Assembly: GCF_044385915.1 (NCBI RefSeq)
Contig: NZ_JBISCC010000122.1
Coordinates: 124,001-188,000, forward strand
DNA: 64,000 nt
Reading direction: 5' to 3'
Source of the DNA: Thalassobellus citreus
GTDB taxonomy: Bacteria > Bacteroidota > Bacteroidia > Flavobacteriales > Flavobacteriaceae
Below the pieces are notes generated by a model. That model was not told the DNA's origin and did no database searches. It saw only the letters and a program-made list of their open reading frames with translations. Below, piece after piece: positions 16,024 through 24,521 of this stretch (positions are counted from its first letter, which is position 1; each line of letters starts with the position of its first letter). The position numbers and the translations under genes were made by a program.

Positions 16024-16671
16024 ATGAAAAATTTACTAGTCATTATCTGTTTAACAATTATCTGTCTTTCGTGCAAGCAAAAAAAAGAACAAACAATCGC
16101 TGAACCAGAAATTTCGGTGGCTCATAAAATAGCAAATGCGCATGGTTTTGAAACCTGGAAACAAGTGTCTGAAATTCAGTTTACCTTTTTCGGAAAAAGA
16201 AACTGGACATGGAAACCCAAAACAAACGACGTTACATTAATTACAGAAACAGACACCATAAATTACAACAGAAAAACACTTGATAGTCTTTCTCAAAAAG
16301 CCGACAAAAATTTTATAAACGATAAATTCTGGCTGTTAATTCCGTTTCAATTGGTTTGGGACAGTAACACAACCATTTCTAACCCTATTAAAACCAAAGC
16401 ACCAATAAGTAAAACCGAGATGAATAAAATCACAGTAGTATATCCTAACGAAGGTGGCTACACACCAGGTGATGCTTACGATATTTTTTATGGCGATGAT
16501 TATATTATTAAAGAATGGGCATTTAGAAGAGGCAACCAACCCGAAGCGGGACTTGTAAACACGTTTGAAAACTATCAAAATTTTAATGGTTTAAAAATAG
16601 CTTTAGAACATAAAAAAGAAGCAGGCGATTGGAATCTTAAATTATCTAATATAAAAGTGACTTTAAAGTAG
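16024..16671 (+). CDS. Lipoprotein of unknown function
   Basis: A 215-residue protein with a lipoprotein signal (M-K-N-L-L-V-I-I-C-L-T-I-I-C-L-S-C, lipobox Cys17), so it should be anchored in the envelope. After a short linker comes a domain beginning A-H-K-I-A-N-A-H-G-F-E-T-W and ending in beta-rich sequence (Y-P-N-E-G-G-Y-T-P-G-D-A-Y-D-I-F-Y). I do not recognise a characterised family; Flavobacteriaceae have similar proteins annotated as hypothetical. A promoter-like TATCTTTA at 16001-16008 lies 15 nt before the ATG. It is transcribed alone and followed by a strong terminator. Confidence 0.7.
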   Translation: MKNLLVIICLTIICLSCKQKKEQTIAEPEISVAHKIANAHGFETWKQVSEIQFTFFGKRNWTWKPKTNDVTLITETDTINYNRKTLDSLSQKADKNFINDKFWLLIPFQLVWDSNTTISNPIKTKAPISKTEMNKITVVYPNEGGYTPGDAYDIFYGDDYIIKEWAFRRGNQPEAGLVNTFENYQNFNGLKIALEHKKEAGDWNLKLSNIKVTLK

Positions 16672-16805
16672 TTTTGGCACGATGATTGAAATATAATTAA
16701 TAGAAAAATTAATTATTTATAATGTAAGTTAAACATCTAACGTACGACTAAATATCGTATATAAAGTATATTAGAATTTTCCGCAATATGCGTCTATATA
16801 TATTC

Positions 16806-16846
16806 AAAGCGCTTCAATCAATGGTTGAAGCGCTTTTTCTTTTTTT
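16806..16846 (+). terminator. Strong intrinsic terminator
   Basis: A perfect 12-bp stem AAAGCGCTTCAA / TTGAAGCGCTTT with a 7-nt loop, followed by a T-rich tail. It closes the lipoprotein gene and separates it from kynU. The 130 nt before it hold no other recognised feature. Confidence 0.9.
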
Positions 16847-16882
16847 GGTTTTTTTACAGTTCATTTCTAAGTTAATAATTCC

Positions 16883-16890
16883 TATTTTTG
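16883..16890 (+). promoter_or_regulatory. -7 promoter element for kynU
   Basis: TATTTTTG ends 23 nt before the TTG start of kynU and lies after the terminator at 16806, marking the beginning of the kynurenine cluster. Confidence 0.6.
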
Positions 16891-16913
16891 TTAGAAACCT
16901 AAATTAATTCACT

Positions 16914-18185
16914 TTGCACAATTACAAACAAGGTCTTGATTACGCTAAAGAACAAGATCGAAATGACGCATTGTCTTCTTATAGAAATCAATTTCATATT
17001 CCGAAAGACAAACATGGAAACGATTTGATTTACATGACAGGTAATTCATTGGGATTACAACCAAAAACTACCAAAGCATACGTCAACCAAGAACTTGAAG
17101 ATTGGGCTAATCTTGGTGTTGAAGGACATTTAGAAGCTAAAAATCCGTGGTTACCGTATCATGAGTTTTTAACCGAGAGTATGGCGAAAGTAGTTGGAGC
17201 AAAACCCATTGAAGTTGTAGTTATGAATACGCTTACTGCTAACTTACATTTTATGATGGTGTCGTTTTACAAGCCAACCAAAACACGCTATAAAATCCTT
17301 ATTGAAAGTGATGCTTTTCCATCTGATAAATATGCGGTAGAATCGCAATTACGTCATCATGGATTTGATGATAAAGAAGGTGTTATTTTATGGGAACCTC
17401 GCAAAGGTGATGAATTATTAAACTACGACGATTTAGAAACTATTTTAGAAGCACAAGGTGATGAAATAGCACTTATTATGATTGGCGGCGTTAATTATTA
17501 CACAGGCCAAAATTTCGATTTAAAACGCATTACCAAACTCGGACATAAACACGGATGTACCGTTGGCTTTGATTGCGCACATGGCGCTGGAAATGTCGCG
17601 TTGAATTTACACGATTCTGGAGCCGATTTTGCCGTTTGGTGTACTTATAAATATCTTAATTCGGGTCCAGGAAGTTTAGCTGGTTGCTTTATACACGAAC
17701 GACATGCTTACAACAAAAACCTTAACCGATTTACAGGTTGGTGGAGCCACAACAAACAAACCCGTTTTAATATGCGAGATGAGTTTGACCAATTACCAGG
17801 TGCCGAAGGTTGGCAATTAAGTAATCCACCTATATTATCGATGGCTGCTATAAAAGCATCTTTAGATATGTTTAACGACGTTGGTTTTGAAAAATTAATA
17901 GAAAAATCTAGAAAACTAACAGCTTATTTTGAATTTCTGTTAAACCAATTGGGAGACGATGTTATTAGCATAATTACCCCCAACAACCCTGAAGAACGCG
18001 GTTGCCAACTATCTATTCAAGTAAAAAATGCCGATAAAACATTACATGATAAATTAACCGAAGCTGGCGTTATTAGCGATTGGCGAGAGCCCGATGTAAT
18101 TCGTTGTGCCCCTGCTCCTCTTTATAATTCGTTTGAAGATGTGTATAGGTTGGTTGAAAAATTAAAAACCATTTTAAATGAATAG
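16914..18185 (+). CDS. kynU: Kynureninase
   Basis: A 423-residue PLP enzyme that cleaves kynurenine or 3-hydroxykynurenine to anthranilate or 3-hydroxyanthranilate plus alanine. The PLP lysine is K246 in V-W-C-T-Y-K-Y-L-N-S-G-P-G. The cofactor-contacting D220 and H223 are in G-F-D-C-A-H-G-A-G-N. The N-terminal Y-M-T-G-N-S-L-G-L-Q-P is typical. The start must be the TTG at 16914: an in-frame TAA sits at 16905 and the next Met is residue 41, inside the conserved domain. It is the first gene of the kynU-kmo-haaO-ACMSD cluster. Length is normal. Confidence 0.96.
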   Translation: MHNYKQGLDYAKEQDRNDALSSYRNQFHIPKDKHGNDLIYMTGNSLGLQPKTTKAYVNQELEDWANLGVEGHLEAKNPWLPYHEFLTESMAKVVGAKPIEVVVMNTLTANLHFMMVSFYKPTKTRYKILIESDAFPSDKYAVESQLRHHGFDDKEGVILWEPRKGDELLNYDDLETILEAQGDEIALIMIGGVNYYTGQNFDLKRITKLGHKHGCTVGFDCAHGAGNVALNLHDSGADFAVWCTYKYLNSGPGSLAGCFIHERHAYNKNLNRFTGWWSHNKQTRFNMRDEFDQLPGAEGWQLSNPPILSMAAIKASLDMFNDVGFEKLIEKSRKLTAYFEFLLNQLGDDVISIITPNNPEERGCQLSIQVKNADKTLHDKLTEAGVISDWREPDVIRCAPAPLYNSFEDVYRLVEKLKTILNE

Positions 18186-18224
18186 AATTATTTTAAATGA
18201 AAACCGAAATAATAATTGAACTTG

Positions 18225-18391
18225 AATTTCCGACGATAGTCGGAATCATCAAAATCAAAAAATAATGAACGAAGGAATGAAGATGCAAAGCGTAGCTTTA
18301 AGCACGTAATTCCGAAAGAGAATGATGCTTTAGCAATTTTCTAATTTTGATTTGATTTTTTGATTCGTTTTGTATCAAGACAAAATGAATA
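18225..18391 (+). repeat. Intergenic repeat R2, copy 2
   Basis: Same element as 11881-12047, same orientation. Hairpin TTCCGAC-GATA-GTCGGAA keeps the stem with a changed loop; AAAGC-GTA-GCTTT is identical; the 3' inverted repeat TTCGTTTTGT / ACAAAATGAA is better paired than in copy 1. It lies between kynU and kmo, 45 nt before the kmo ATG. Confidence 0.7.
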
Positions 18392-18404
18392 GAAACATAA
18401 TAAG

Positions 18405-18424
18405 ATTCCCGCCTTCGCGAGAAT
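18405..18424. repeat. ATTCC-type short hairpin (copy)
   Basis: ATTCCCGC-CTTC-GCGAGAAT, one mismatch. It belongs to a family of short hairpins also seen at 11725-11742, 40445-40464, 42445-42463 and 50486-50505. Confidence 0.6.
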
Positions 18425-18436
18425 GAAAGAATAAAA

Positions 18437-19834
18437 ATGAAAGAACAACAAAACATACTCATTATAGGCGCAGGACTTTGCGGAAGCCTACTCGCTTTAC
18501 GTTTAGGACAACGTGGATACAACGTATCTGTTTACGAAATGCGCCCCGATTTACGTAAAGTAGATATTTCTGCTGGTCGTTCTATAAACTTAGCCTTTTC
18601 AAATCGTGGTAACAACGCTATGAAACTGGTTGGTATTGAAGATAAAGTAAAAGCACTTTGTATTCCTATGAACGGTCGCATGATTCATGATAGAGAAGGT
18701 AATACAGCCTTATCTAATTATAGTGGACGCGAGGATGAATATATTAATTCCATTTCTCGTGGCGACCTCAACGCATTACTTTTAGATGAAGCTGAAAAGC
18801 ATGAAAACGTAACTATCCAGTATAATAAAAAATGTAAATCTGTTGATTTTGAAAAAACCACAGCTTTATTTAAAGATTATAATACAAAATCTGAGTTTGT
18901 AGAAGATGCCGATGTTATTATTGCTACAGACGGCGCTGGTTCTGCGATGCGCAAAAGCTATTATTTAGGCAAGAAATTCTTATTCAGTTTTTCGCAAAAC
19001 TATTTAACACACGGTTATAAAGAACTTAGTATTTTACCAAATGAAAATGGCGATTATAAAACGTATAAAAACGCACTTCATATTTGGCCTCGTGGTTCTT
19101 TTATGCTCATTGCACTACCAAATTTAGACGGTAGCTTTACGGTAACACTCTTTTTAAGTTATGATGAAGGTGCATACAATTTTAATAACCTGACTGACGA
19201 AGCCATTGTGCTAGAATTTTTCCAAAAAGAATTTCCAGATGCTCTAGCTATCATGCCAAACCTTGTTGATGATTTCTTTAAAAACCCCACAGCCTCTTTA
19301 GGCACTATAAAATGTTCGCCTTGGCATTATAAAGGCAATACGCTTTTAATGGGAGACGCCGCTCATGCTATTGTGCCGTTTTACGGACAAGGTATGAATG
19401 CATCCTTTGAAGATGTTGTTGAGTTTGATAAGGCATTAGACCAAAACCTTGAAAGTTGGGAAGCTACATTTACCGCCTATGAGAAAGGTCGTAAAAAAGA
19501 CACCGATGCCATTGCAGATTTAGCGATTGACAATTTTCATGAAATGAAAGACCACGTGGCTCATCCTATTTTTAAAGAAAAACGCAAGTTAGAAATGGCT
19601 TTAGAAAAAGCATTTCCTAATGACTATGCTTCAAAATATTCGTTAGTAACATTTAACGAAGCTATTGGTTACCGAGAAGCGATGCTTAAAGGAAGAGCAC
19701 AAGACAAGGCTATTTTAAATCTGTTATCAGATAAATTAATAACTCTAGATGCTGATTTAAAAACAACTTTAGAAAAAATAAAACAAGAAACAAATGCTAT
19801 TTTAGAAGACGATAGAATTGCTGGATTGAAATAA
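18437..19834 (+). CDS. kmo: Kynurenine 3-monooxygenase (FAD)
   Basis: A 465-residue flavoprotein that hydroxylates kynurenine to 3-hydroxykynurenine with NADPH and oxygen. The FAD fingerprint I-L-I-I-G-A-G-L-C-G-S is at residues 6-16, and the second FAD motif is G-D-A-A-H-A-I-V-P-F-Y-G-Q-G-M-N, typical of KMO. A hydrophobic-poor C-terminal segment suggests a soluble form without the membrane anchor of the eukaryotic enzymes. Together with kynU and haaO it forms the aerobic route from kynurenine to 3-hydroxyanthranilate and onward. It follows kynU after 251 nt, a gap filled by repeat R2 and a hairpin, so co-transcription is uncertain. Confidence 0.95.
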   Translation: MKEQQNILIIGAGLCGSLLALRLGQRGYNVSVYEMRPDLRKVDISAGRSINLAFSNRGNNAMKLVGIEDKVKALCIPMNGRMIHDREGNTALSNYSGREDEYINSISRGDLNALLLDEAEKHENVTIQYNKKCKSVDFEKTTALFKDYNTKSEFVEDADVIIATDGAGSAMRKSYYLGKKFLFSFSQNYLTHGYKELSILPNENGDYKTYKNALHIWPRGSFMLIALPNLDGSFTVTLFLSYDEGAYNFNNLTDEAIVLEFFQKEFPDALAIMPNLVDDFFKNPTASLGTIKCSPWHYKGNTLLMGDAAHAIVPFYGQGMNASFEDVVEFDKALDQNLESWEATFTAYEKGRKKDTDAIADLAIDNFHEMKDHVAHPIFKEKRKLEMALEKAFPNDYASKYSLVTFNEAIGYREAMLKGRAQDKAILNLLSDKLITLDADLKTTLEKIKQETNAILEDDRIAGLK

Positions 19835-19897
19835 TCTTGATGATTTTTTAACAACAAAATATCCGTTTTTTATTGTAATTTTATTGAATTGATGAAC

Positions 19898-20057
19898 CCG
19901 CGTTAAGGATTGTAGTGGCATCCTTTTTGCGAAGCCATATAATTGAAATACACTTTAAAAACTAAAAGCTGTAGATCATGAGATCACGAACTAAATTCGA
20001 GATTGCTTCGCAAAAAGATATAACGGAAAGCCTGACCCGATAGGGAAACGCCCAAAA
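19898..20057 (+). repeat. Dispersed structured element R1, copy B
   Basis: It starts GCGTTAAGGAT, with box AGTGGCATCC. The inner stem TTTTTGCGAAGC (19924-19935) pairs perfectly over 12 bp with GCTTCGCAAAAA (20005-20016). Then come AGATATAACGGAAAGCCTG, hairpin CCC-GATA-GGG and AACGCCCAAAAC. It fills the gap between kmo and haaO and ends about 10 nt before the haaO ATG, so it could lie in the 5' leader of haaO. Confidence 0.75.
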
Positions 20058-20066
20058 CATATAACT

Positions 20067-20591
20067 ATGAGTAAATTAGTATCGCCTTTAAATTTTAAAG
20101 CTTGGATTGAAGAAAACAGGCATCTTTTAAAGCCGCCAGTTGGTAACAAATGTGTTTGGAAGGATGGTGATTTTATTGTCATGGTTGTTGGTGGACCAAA
20201 CAACAGAAAGGATTACCACTATAATGAAACGCCTGAGTTTTTTCATCAAATTGAAGGTGATATGGTTTTAAAAATCATGAATAATGGCGTGCCTGAAGAT
20301 ATACCTATAAAAGAAGGTGAAATTTATTTATTACCACCTAAAGTGCCGCATTCTCCGCAACGTGGCGCCAATACTGTTGGGCTAGTTATTGAATATCCGC
20401 GTTCTAAAAAAATGAAGGATGCTTTAGAATGGTACTGCGAAAATTGCAACAATTTATTATACAGAAAAAAGTTTAAACTTGGTAATATAGAAACCGATAT
20501 GCCTAAAATTTTTGACAAGTTTTATAGCAGTGATAAAAAATGTACCTGCGACAAATGTGGTACTAAAATGGAAGCTCCAAACAAAATATAA
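20067..20591 (+). CDS. haaO: 3-hydroxyanthranilate 3,4-dioxygenase
   Basis: A 174-residue cupin dioxygenase that opens the ring of 3-hydroxyanthranilate to 2-amino-3-carboxymuconate semialdehyde (ACMS). The catalytic iron ligands H51, E57 and H95 fall at the same residue numbers as in the well-studied bacterial enzyme. The second, rubredoxin-like iron site is present at C124-x2-C127 and C161-x2-C164, which marks the bacterial type. The ATG is at 20067, about 10 nt behind repeat R1. It is followed after 20 nt by the ACMSD-like gene, whose substrate is its product. Confidence 0.96.
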   Translation: MSKLVSPLNFKAWIEENRHLLKPPVGNKCVWKDGDFIVMVVGGPNNRKDYHYNETPEFFHQIEGDMVLKIMNNGVPEDIPIKEGEIYLLPPKVPHSPQRGANTVGLVIEYPRSKKMKDALEWYCENCNNLLYRKKFKLGNIETDMPKIFDKFYSSDKKCTCDKCGTKMEAPNKI

Positions 20592-20611
20592 ATATTGTAT
20601 TTTAAATATCT

Positions 20612-21694
20612 ATGAAACGTAAACTCCGTATAAATGGTCATTCGCATTTGCTTCCTTATCCCGAGCAAATCCCTCAGTTCATGAAGGAAAAAGAAATATT
20701 TTGGGTTGATGATGAGCGTAAACACATGCTACAAAAAGGATGGAAAAGACCTGTAACGCATTCTAGTTTTTTTTTAGAAGAGAAGCTTGAGTGGATGGAC
20801 AGAAATAAACTTGATCATGCTGTTGTTTTAAATTTATCGCAGTTGTACGGAAATGGTTTGCGTTTAGAGGAAATGAAAAAAGCATTGCGTTTTCAGAATG
20901 ATTTTAATGCTAAAGTACAGCACGATCATCCTTCTAAATTTACTTGCGGTTTTGTGGTGCATCCTGGTTTTATTCATGGTGCTTTATATGAAATTGAACG
21001 CTGTGTTGAAGAGCTAGACATGAAAGTTTTATGTCTTCCTACGCATTTCATGGATTCTATTGGACAGTGGCGATCCGTTTTTGATAAGGAAAATGATGCT
21101 ATTTTTGAATTGGCCAATAAGTATAAATTAGCGATTGAAATCCATCCGTATGATGGTGATAAAATGATAAATCTGGAAAATACCGCATGGCGTTTTCACC
21201 TTATTTGGATGTTAGCTCAATGTGGTGACGCCTATCATTTTTACACTTTAAATGGCATGCAAGAACGTTTTCCTAATATTAGAACCTGTTTTGCGCATGG
21301 CGGCCAACTAGCACAAATGAATTTAGGTAGACGTATTCAAGGTTTTGATGGCAGACCCGATTTATTTGAAGGCAAACATCACCCTAGAAAAGCTGTTGGC
21401 CATCCAAACATCTATTTTGATACTTTAGTACATGATACTGATTCTCTAAAACTAATGATAGACCGTCAAAGTAGTAACCAAGTTATTATGGGGCTAGATG
21501 ATCCTTATCCGTTAGGCGAAATGGAAAGTGATGCGCAATCATCATACCCAGGCAAGTTATTAGACTTAGCGATTGAAAGGGATATTATTAACCAAAAACA
21601 GTATGATGACATTTGGGAAGATAATGTACTGCGTTGGCTATTTGGTGATGATAAAGTTGCTAAAGAAACACTAATTGATAAAATTTTAAGTTAA
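20612..21694 (+). CDS. ACMSD-family amidohydrolase (probable aminocarboxymuconate-semialdehyde decarboxylase)
   Basis: A 360-residue TIM-barrel metal enzyme of the amidohydrolase_2/ACMSD family. Metal ligands are visible as N-G-H-S-H-L near the N-terminus, A-I-E-I-H-P-Y-D in the middle, C-F-A-H-G-G-Q-L, and the late D of M-G-L-D-D-P-Y. Immediately behind haaO, it most likely decarboxylates ACMS to 2-aminomuconate semialdehyde. That would steer the pathway to catabolism and away from quinolinate and NAD. The chain is slightly longer than the classical enzyme (about 335), so a related decarboxylase activity is possible. It converges with the LytTR gene, overlapping by 9 nt. Confidence 0.85.
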   Translation: MKRKLRINGHSHLLPYPEQIPQFMKEKEIFWVDDERKHMLQKGWKRPVTHSSFFLEEKLEWMDRNKLDHAVVLNLSQLYGNGLRLEEMKKALRFQNDFNAKVQHDHPSKFTCGFVVHPGFIHGALYEIERCVEELDMKVLCLPTHFMDSIGQWRSVFDKENDAIFELANKYKLAIEIHPYDGDKMINLENTAWRFHLIWMLAQCGDAYHFYTLNGMQERFPNIRTCFAHGGQLAQMNLGRRIQGFDGRPDLFEGKHHPRKAVGHPNIYFDTLVHDTDSLKLMIDRQSSNQVIMGLDDPYPLGEMESDAQSSYPGKLLDLAIERDIINQKQYDDIWEDNVLRWLFGDDKVAKETLIDKILS

Positions 21695-22450
21695 TTGCAT
21701 CCAACTTTTTATTTGATTTAAATAACTTCTTCCTGTAGTAATTTTTGTTTGCATTTTATTATTAAGTGTTATTACATACCTACTATTAAAATGTTTTTGA
21801 ACTTCTATTACGCTATTCGTATTTATTATTACACCGCGATGAACTCGTAAAAAATGTTCTGGTAATTTTTGTTCTAAAGCTGAAATAGCAATTTCTAAAA
21901 GATAATTACCGCCTTTAGAGAAAATAGTAACATAATTATTATCCGATTGAAAATAAAAGACATCTTCTAGTTTTACAAAAATAAGTTTATCCTTTTTCTT
22001 TACCGTTATTGAAGTCATTTGCTTCTCCTTCTTTTCTTCTGATAATTCTTTTATAACTTTTAAAATATCATGATTAGATACATTTTTATTAAAAGACTTT
22101 AGCTTTTTAACCGTTTTCTCTAAACGTTCAAATTCTACAGGTTTTACTAGGTAATCAATACTATTAGTCTCAAATGCTTTAAGAGCATAATGTTCGTAAG
22201 CTGTACAAAAAACGACTATTGGCATAGTATCTATTTCTTGTAAAACATCAAACCCATTACGTTTTGGCATTTCTATATCTAAGAAAATAAGATCTGGCTT
22301 TAGCCTATTTATTTTCTCAATAGCTTCCGTTGCATTTTGCGCGACATCAATAACATGAAATGTTTCAGGGAATTCCAATAATAAATTTTGCAACCCTAAT
22401 CTTGCTGGTGGCTCGTCGTCTATAATTATGGTTTTATATACCGTACTCAT
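21686..22450 (-). CDS. LytTR family response regulator
   Basis: A 254-residue transcription factor. The receiver domain (residues 1-120) has I-I-D-D-E-P, the phospho-acceptor in I-F-L-D-I-E-M-P and K in Y-L-V-K-P. After a linker rich in E and K, the LytTR DNA-binding domain (about 150-250) has V-F-Y-F-Q-S-D-N-N-Y-V and F-L-R-V-H-R-G-V-I-I-N. It is encoded 12 nt behind the LytS-like kinase and must be its partner. Targets are not visible from the window; the divergent O-methyltransferase gene beyond the kinase is one possibility. Confidence 0.95.
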   Translation of the reverse strand: MSTVYKTIIIDDEPPARLGLQNLLLEFPETFHVIDVAQNATEAIEKINRLKPDLIFLDIEMPKRNGFDVLQEIDTMPIVVFCTAYEHYALKAFETNSIDYLVKPVEFERLEKTVKKLKSFNKNVSNHDILKVIKELSEEKKEKQMTSITVKKKDKLIFVKLEDVFYFQSDNNYVTIFSKGGNYLLEIAISALEQKLPEHFLRVHRGVIINTNSVIEVQKHFNSRYVITLNNKMQTKITTGRSYLNQIKSWMQLT

Positions 22451-22462
22451 TTTGTATGCTTG

Positions 22463-24370
22463 TTAAGGTATTAAAATAGTTATTGCTTTTTCTGGTTCGT
22501 TCTGCCAATTTAAAGAAGCTTTATTACCATAAGTTAATTGTAATAAATCGTAAACTGTTTGCAAACCATGACCGCTTATTAAATCGTCAGGAAAATGTGG
22601 TCCATTATCTTTCACTTGTATTTCTATTCCGTTTGACACCTTTTTTATACTTAAAGAAACAACACCTCTTTCTTCAATTTGTGAAACTCCATGTTTAACG
22701 GCGTTTTCAACAAGAGGCTGAATAATGAATTTCGGAATTTCGTTAGCTTCTAACGTTTCATCAACATCAATTTTAAATGTTAACCGGTCTCCAAAACGTA
22801 TTTGTTCAATCTCTAAATACGTTTTTACCATAGTAACCTCATCACTTACTTTATTCATTTTTTCACTATTACGGTTAATACTGTATTTAAACAGATGTGA
22901 TAATGAGTGTGCCATTTTCTGTGTTTTCTTTGAATCTACAGATGCTAAACTTGCAATAGAATTTAAAGCATTATATAAAAAATGCGGATTTATTTGCGAC
23001 TGTAACAATTGTACTTGTGCTTGCGCATTACGCTCTTTAAGTTGATTTAATTCGACGTCTTTTTGTTTTACTAAGTTTTCTGAAAAATTATCTAGATACA
23101 ACAAAAGCCCTCTACCTACAGAAAAAGCAAACACTACTAATAAAAAAGGATTCAATTGAAACCACCTCGCATTATGATTATTTTCTAATAGATAAATAAC
23201 AACTACTGGTGATAAACAAACGAAAAAAGTAAAACCAACTTTTAAAACCAATTGCATGGTAAAACTCATATTATTTTTAATAAAAAACCTATCAAAAAGC
23301 ATTAAGAATAAAGCTATTATAGCTCCTACAATTACAAAAAGAATATGAATAGCTATATATTGTCGCCAATCTTCAAAACTACTAGGAACTGTTATATAAA
23401 TGTAGAGTTTATACACATACAAAACAGTTATCATAATAAACAGAACTGATAAGAAATACGCTAAAAATTGATTTTTAATATTCTTTTTATAAAGTAGTCC
23501 AAATCCAATCCAAAATAATATTATTGCTAATGAAACACAAATCCAAATGGCTAATACTTTTGTTTTTGATTTGCCAAAATAATTACTAACAAAACGCCAA
23601 GGATATGTTTCATACATATATGATTTCATTGCTTTCATTGTATTTGAATCATATAACTTTTGTATAAAAAACTTATCTAAATCAGTAAAATCTTGATTCT
23701 CGAATGCCCCCATTCGTCCTTCATTCAAAATAGAAGATTCCGAATTTACAGTTCTTCTAGAATCTTTAAAAAAATTTGCAATTCCAATTAATCTTATAAA
23801 CTCGAACTGAATCCTTTGCTTTCGTTCCAAATCATCCAAATCAGTAGAGAATCTAAAACCTACCTCTGGCTTATTATACCCAGAAACTGGTTTAGAACGT
23901 TCCATATATAAATATTGACTATCGTTATTTGTAACAACGGTATATTTCCCAATACCTTCTTTAAAGTAAAATGGAATAGTGAATCTTTTTAAATCCTCTA
24001 TTTTATAACCATTTACTATACTTTCGTCGTTAGTTTTATAAATTAAATCTAATTCTGTATAATTTTTATAATATCCAATAAATTTATCTGGAATCAACCT
24101 CCTTAATTCTTGAAACAAATCATTAAAAACTAAACTATCTTTTTTTGTAGCATTATAGAGTTTAACTAGAATAGGGCCATTATACTTGTTAAAATCACTT
24201 TTATTACCATCTGTTTTTGAAAAAACACGTTCTCTAAAAAACTCCCATTTTTTATCCTTAGGTAAATCTGGATAATTACAACCAGGAAGTGGCACACCGG
24301 TACCATCATAGCTTACAACAAAAACAGGAATAGTTAAAACAATAAGAAGTAACAAAACAATTTTCTTCAT
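22463..24370 (-). CDS. LytS-like sensor histidine kinase with unusual exported sensor domain
   Basis: A 635-residue kinase. A signal peptide (about residues 1-20) precedes an extracytoplasmic region of roughly 240 residues. Five or more membrane helices follow (about 270-430), then a coiled coil and the His_kinase domain (L-L-Q-S-Q-I-N-P-H-F-L-Y-N-A-L-N, phospho-acceptor His) and an ATPase domain (L-V-E-N-A-V-K-H-G; D-N-G-P). Near residues 185-255 the exported part has a pattern like F-I-R-L-I-G-I-A-N and F-T-D-L-D-K-F-F-I-Q-K-L-Y-D. This loosely resembles DUF2927-type domains, an inference I hold weakly. It forms a two-gene operon with the LytTR regulator. Confidence 0.88.
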   Translation of the reverse strand: MKKIVLLLLIVLTIPVFVVSYDGTGVPLPGCNYPDLPKDKKWEFFRERVFSKTDGNKSDFNKYNGPILVKLYNATKKDSLVFNDLFQELRRLIPDKFIGYYKNYTELDLIYKTNDESIVNGYKIEDLKRFTIPFYFKEGIGKYTVVTNNDSQYLYMERSKPVSGYNKPEVGFRFSTDLDDLERKQRIQFEFIRLIGIANFFKDSRRTVNSESSILNEGRMGAFENQDFTDLDKFFIQKLYDSNTMKAMKSYMYETYPWRFVSNYFGKSKTKVLAIWICVSLAIILFWIGFGLLYKKNIKNQFLAYFLSVLFIMITVLYVYKLYIYITVPSSFEDWRQYIAIHILFVIVGAIIALFLMLFDRFFIKNNMSFTMQLVLKVGFTFFVCLSPVVVIYLLENNHNARWFQLNPFLLVVFAFSVGRGLLLYLDNFSENLVKQKDVELNQLKERNAQAQVQLLQSQINPHFLYNALNSIASLASVDSKKTQKMAHSLSHLFKYSINRNSEKMNKVSDEVTMVKTYLEIEQIRFGDRLTFKIDVDETLEANEIPKFIIQPLVENAVKHGVSQIEERGVVSLSIKKVSNGIEIQVKDNGPHFPDDLISGHGLQTVYDLLQLTYGNKASLNWQNEPEKAITILIP

Positions 24371-24496
24371 GACAGTAAATTTAAGTATTTATAAGCCAAA
24401 GAAACTTTAATAAAAGAATTGGTAGAAATAATTTTATGCTAACTGCATATATACATTGTAAACTGCATTATTAAACAACAGAAGCGAATCTATTGT

Positions 24497-24504
24497 TATA
24501 TTTG
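24497..24504 (+). promoter_or_regulatory. -7 promoter element for the O-methyltransferase
   Basis: TATATTTG ends 17 nt before the ATG at 24522. Confidence 0.6.
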
Positions 24505-24521
24505 TTGTTTAATTATATAGC

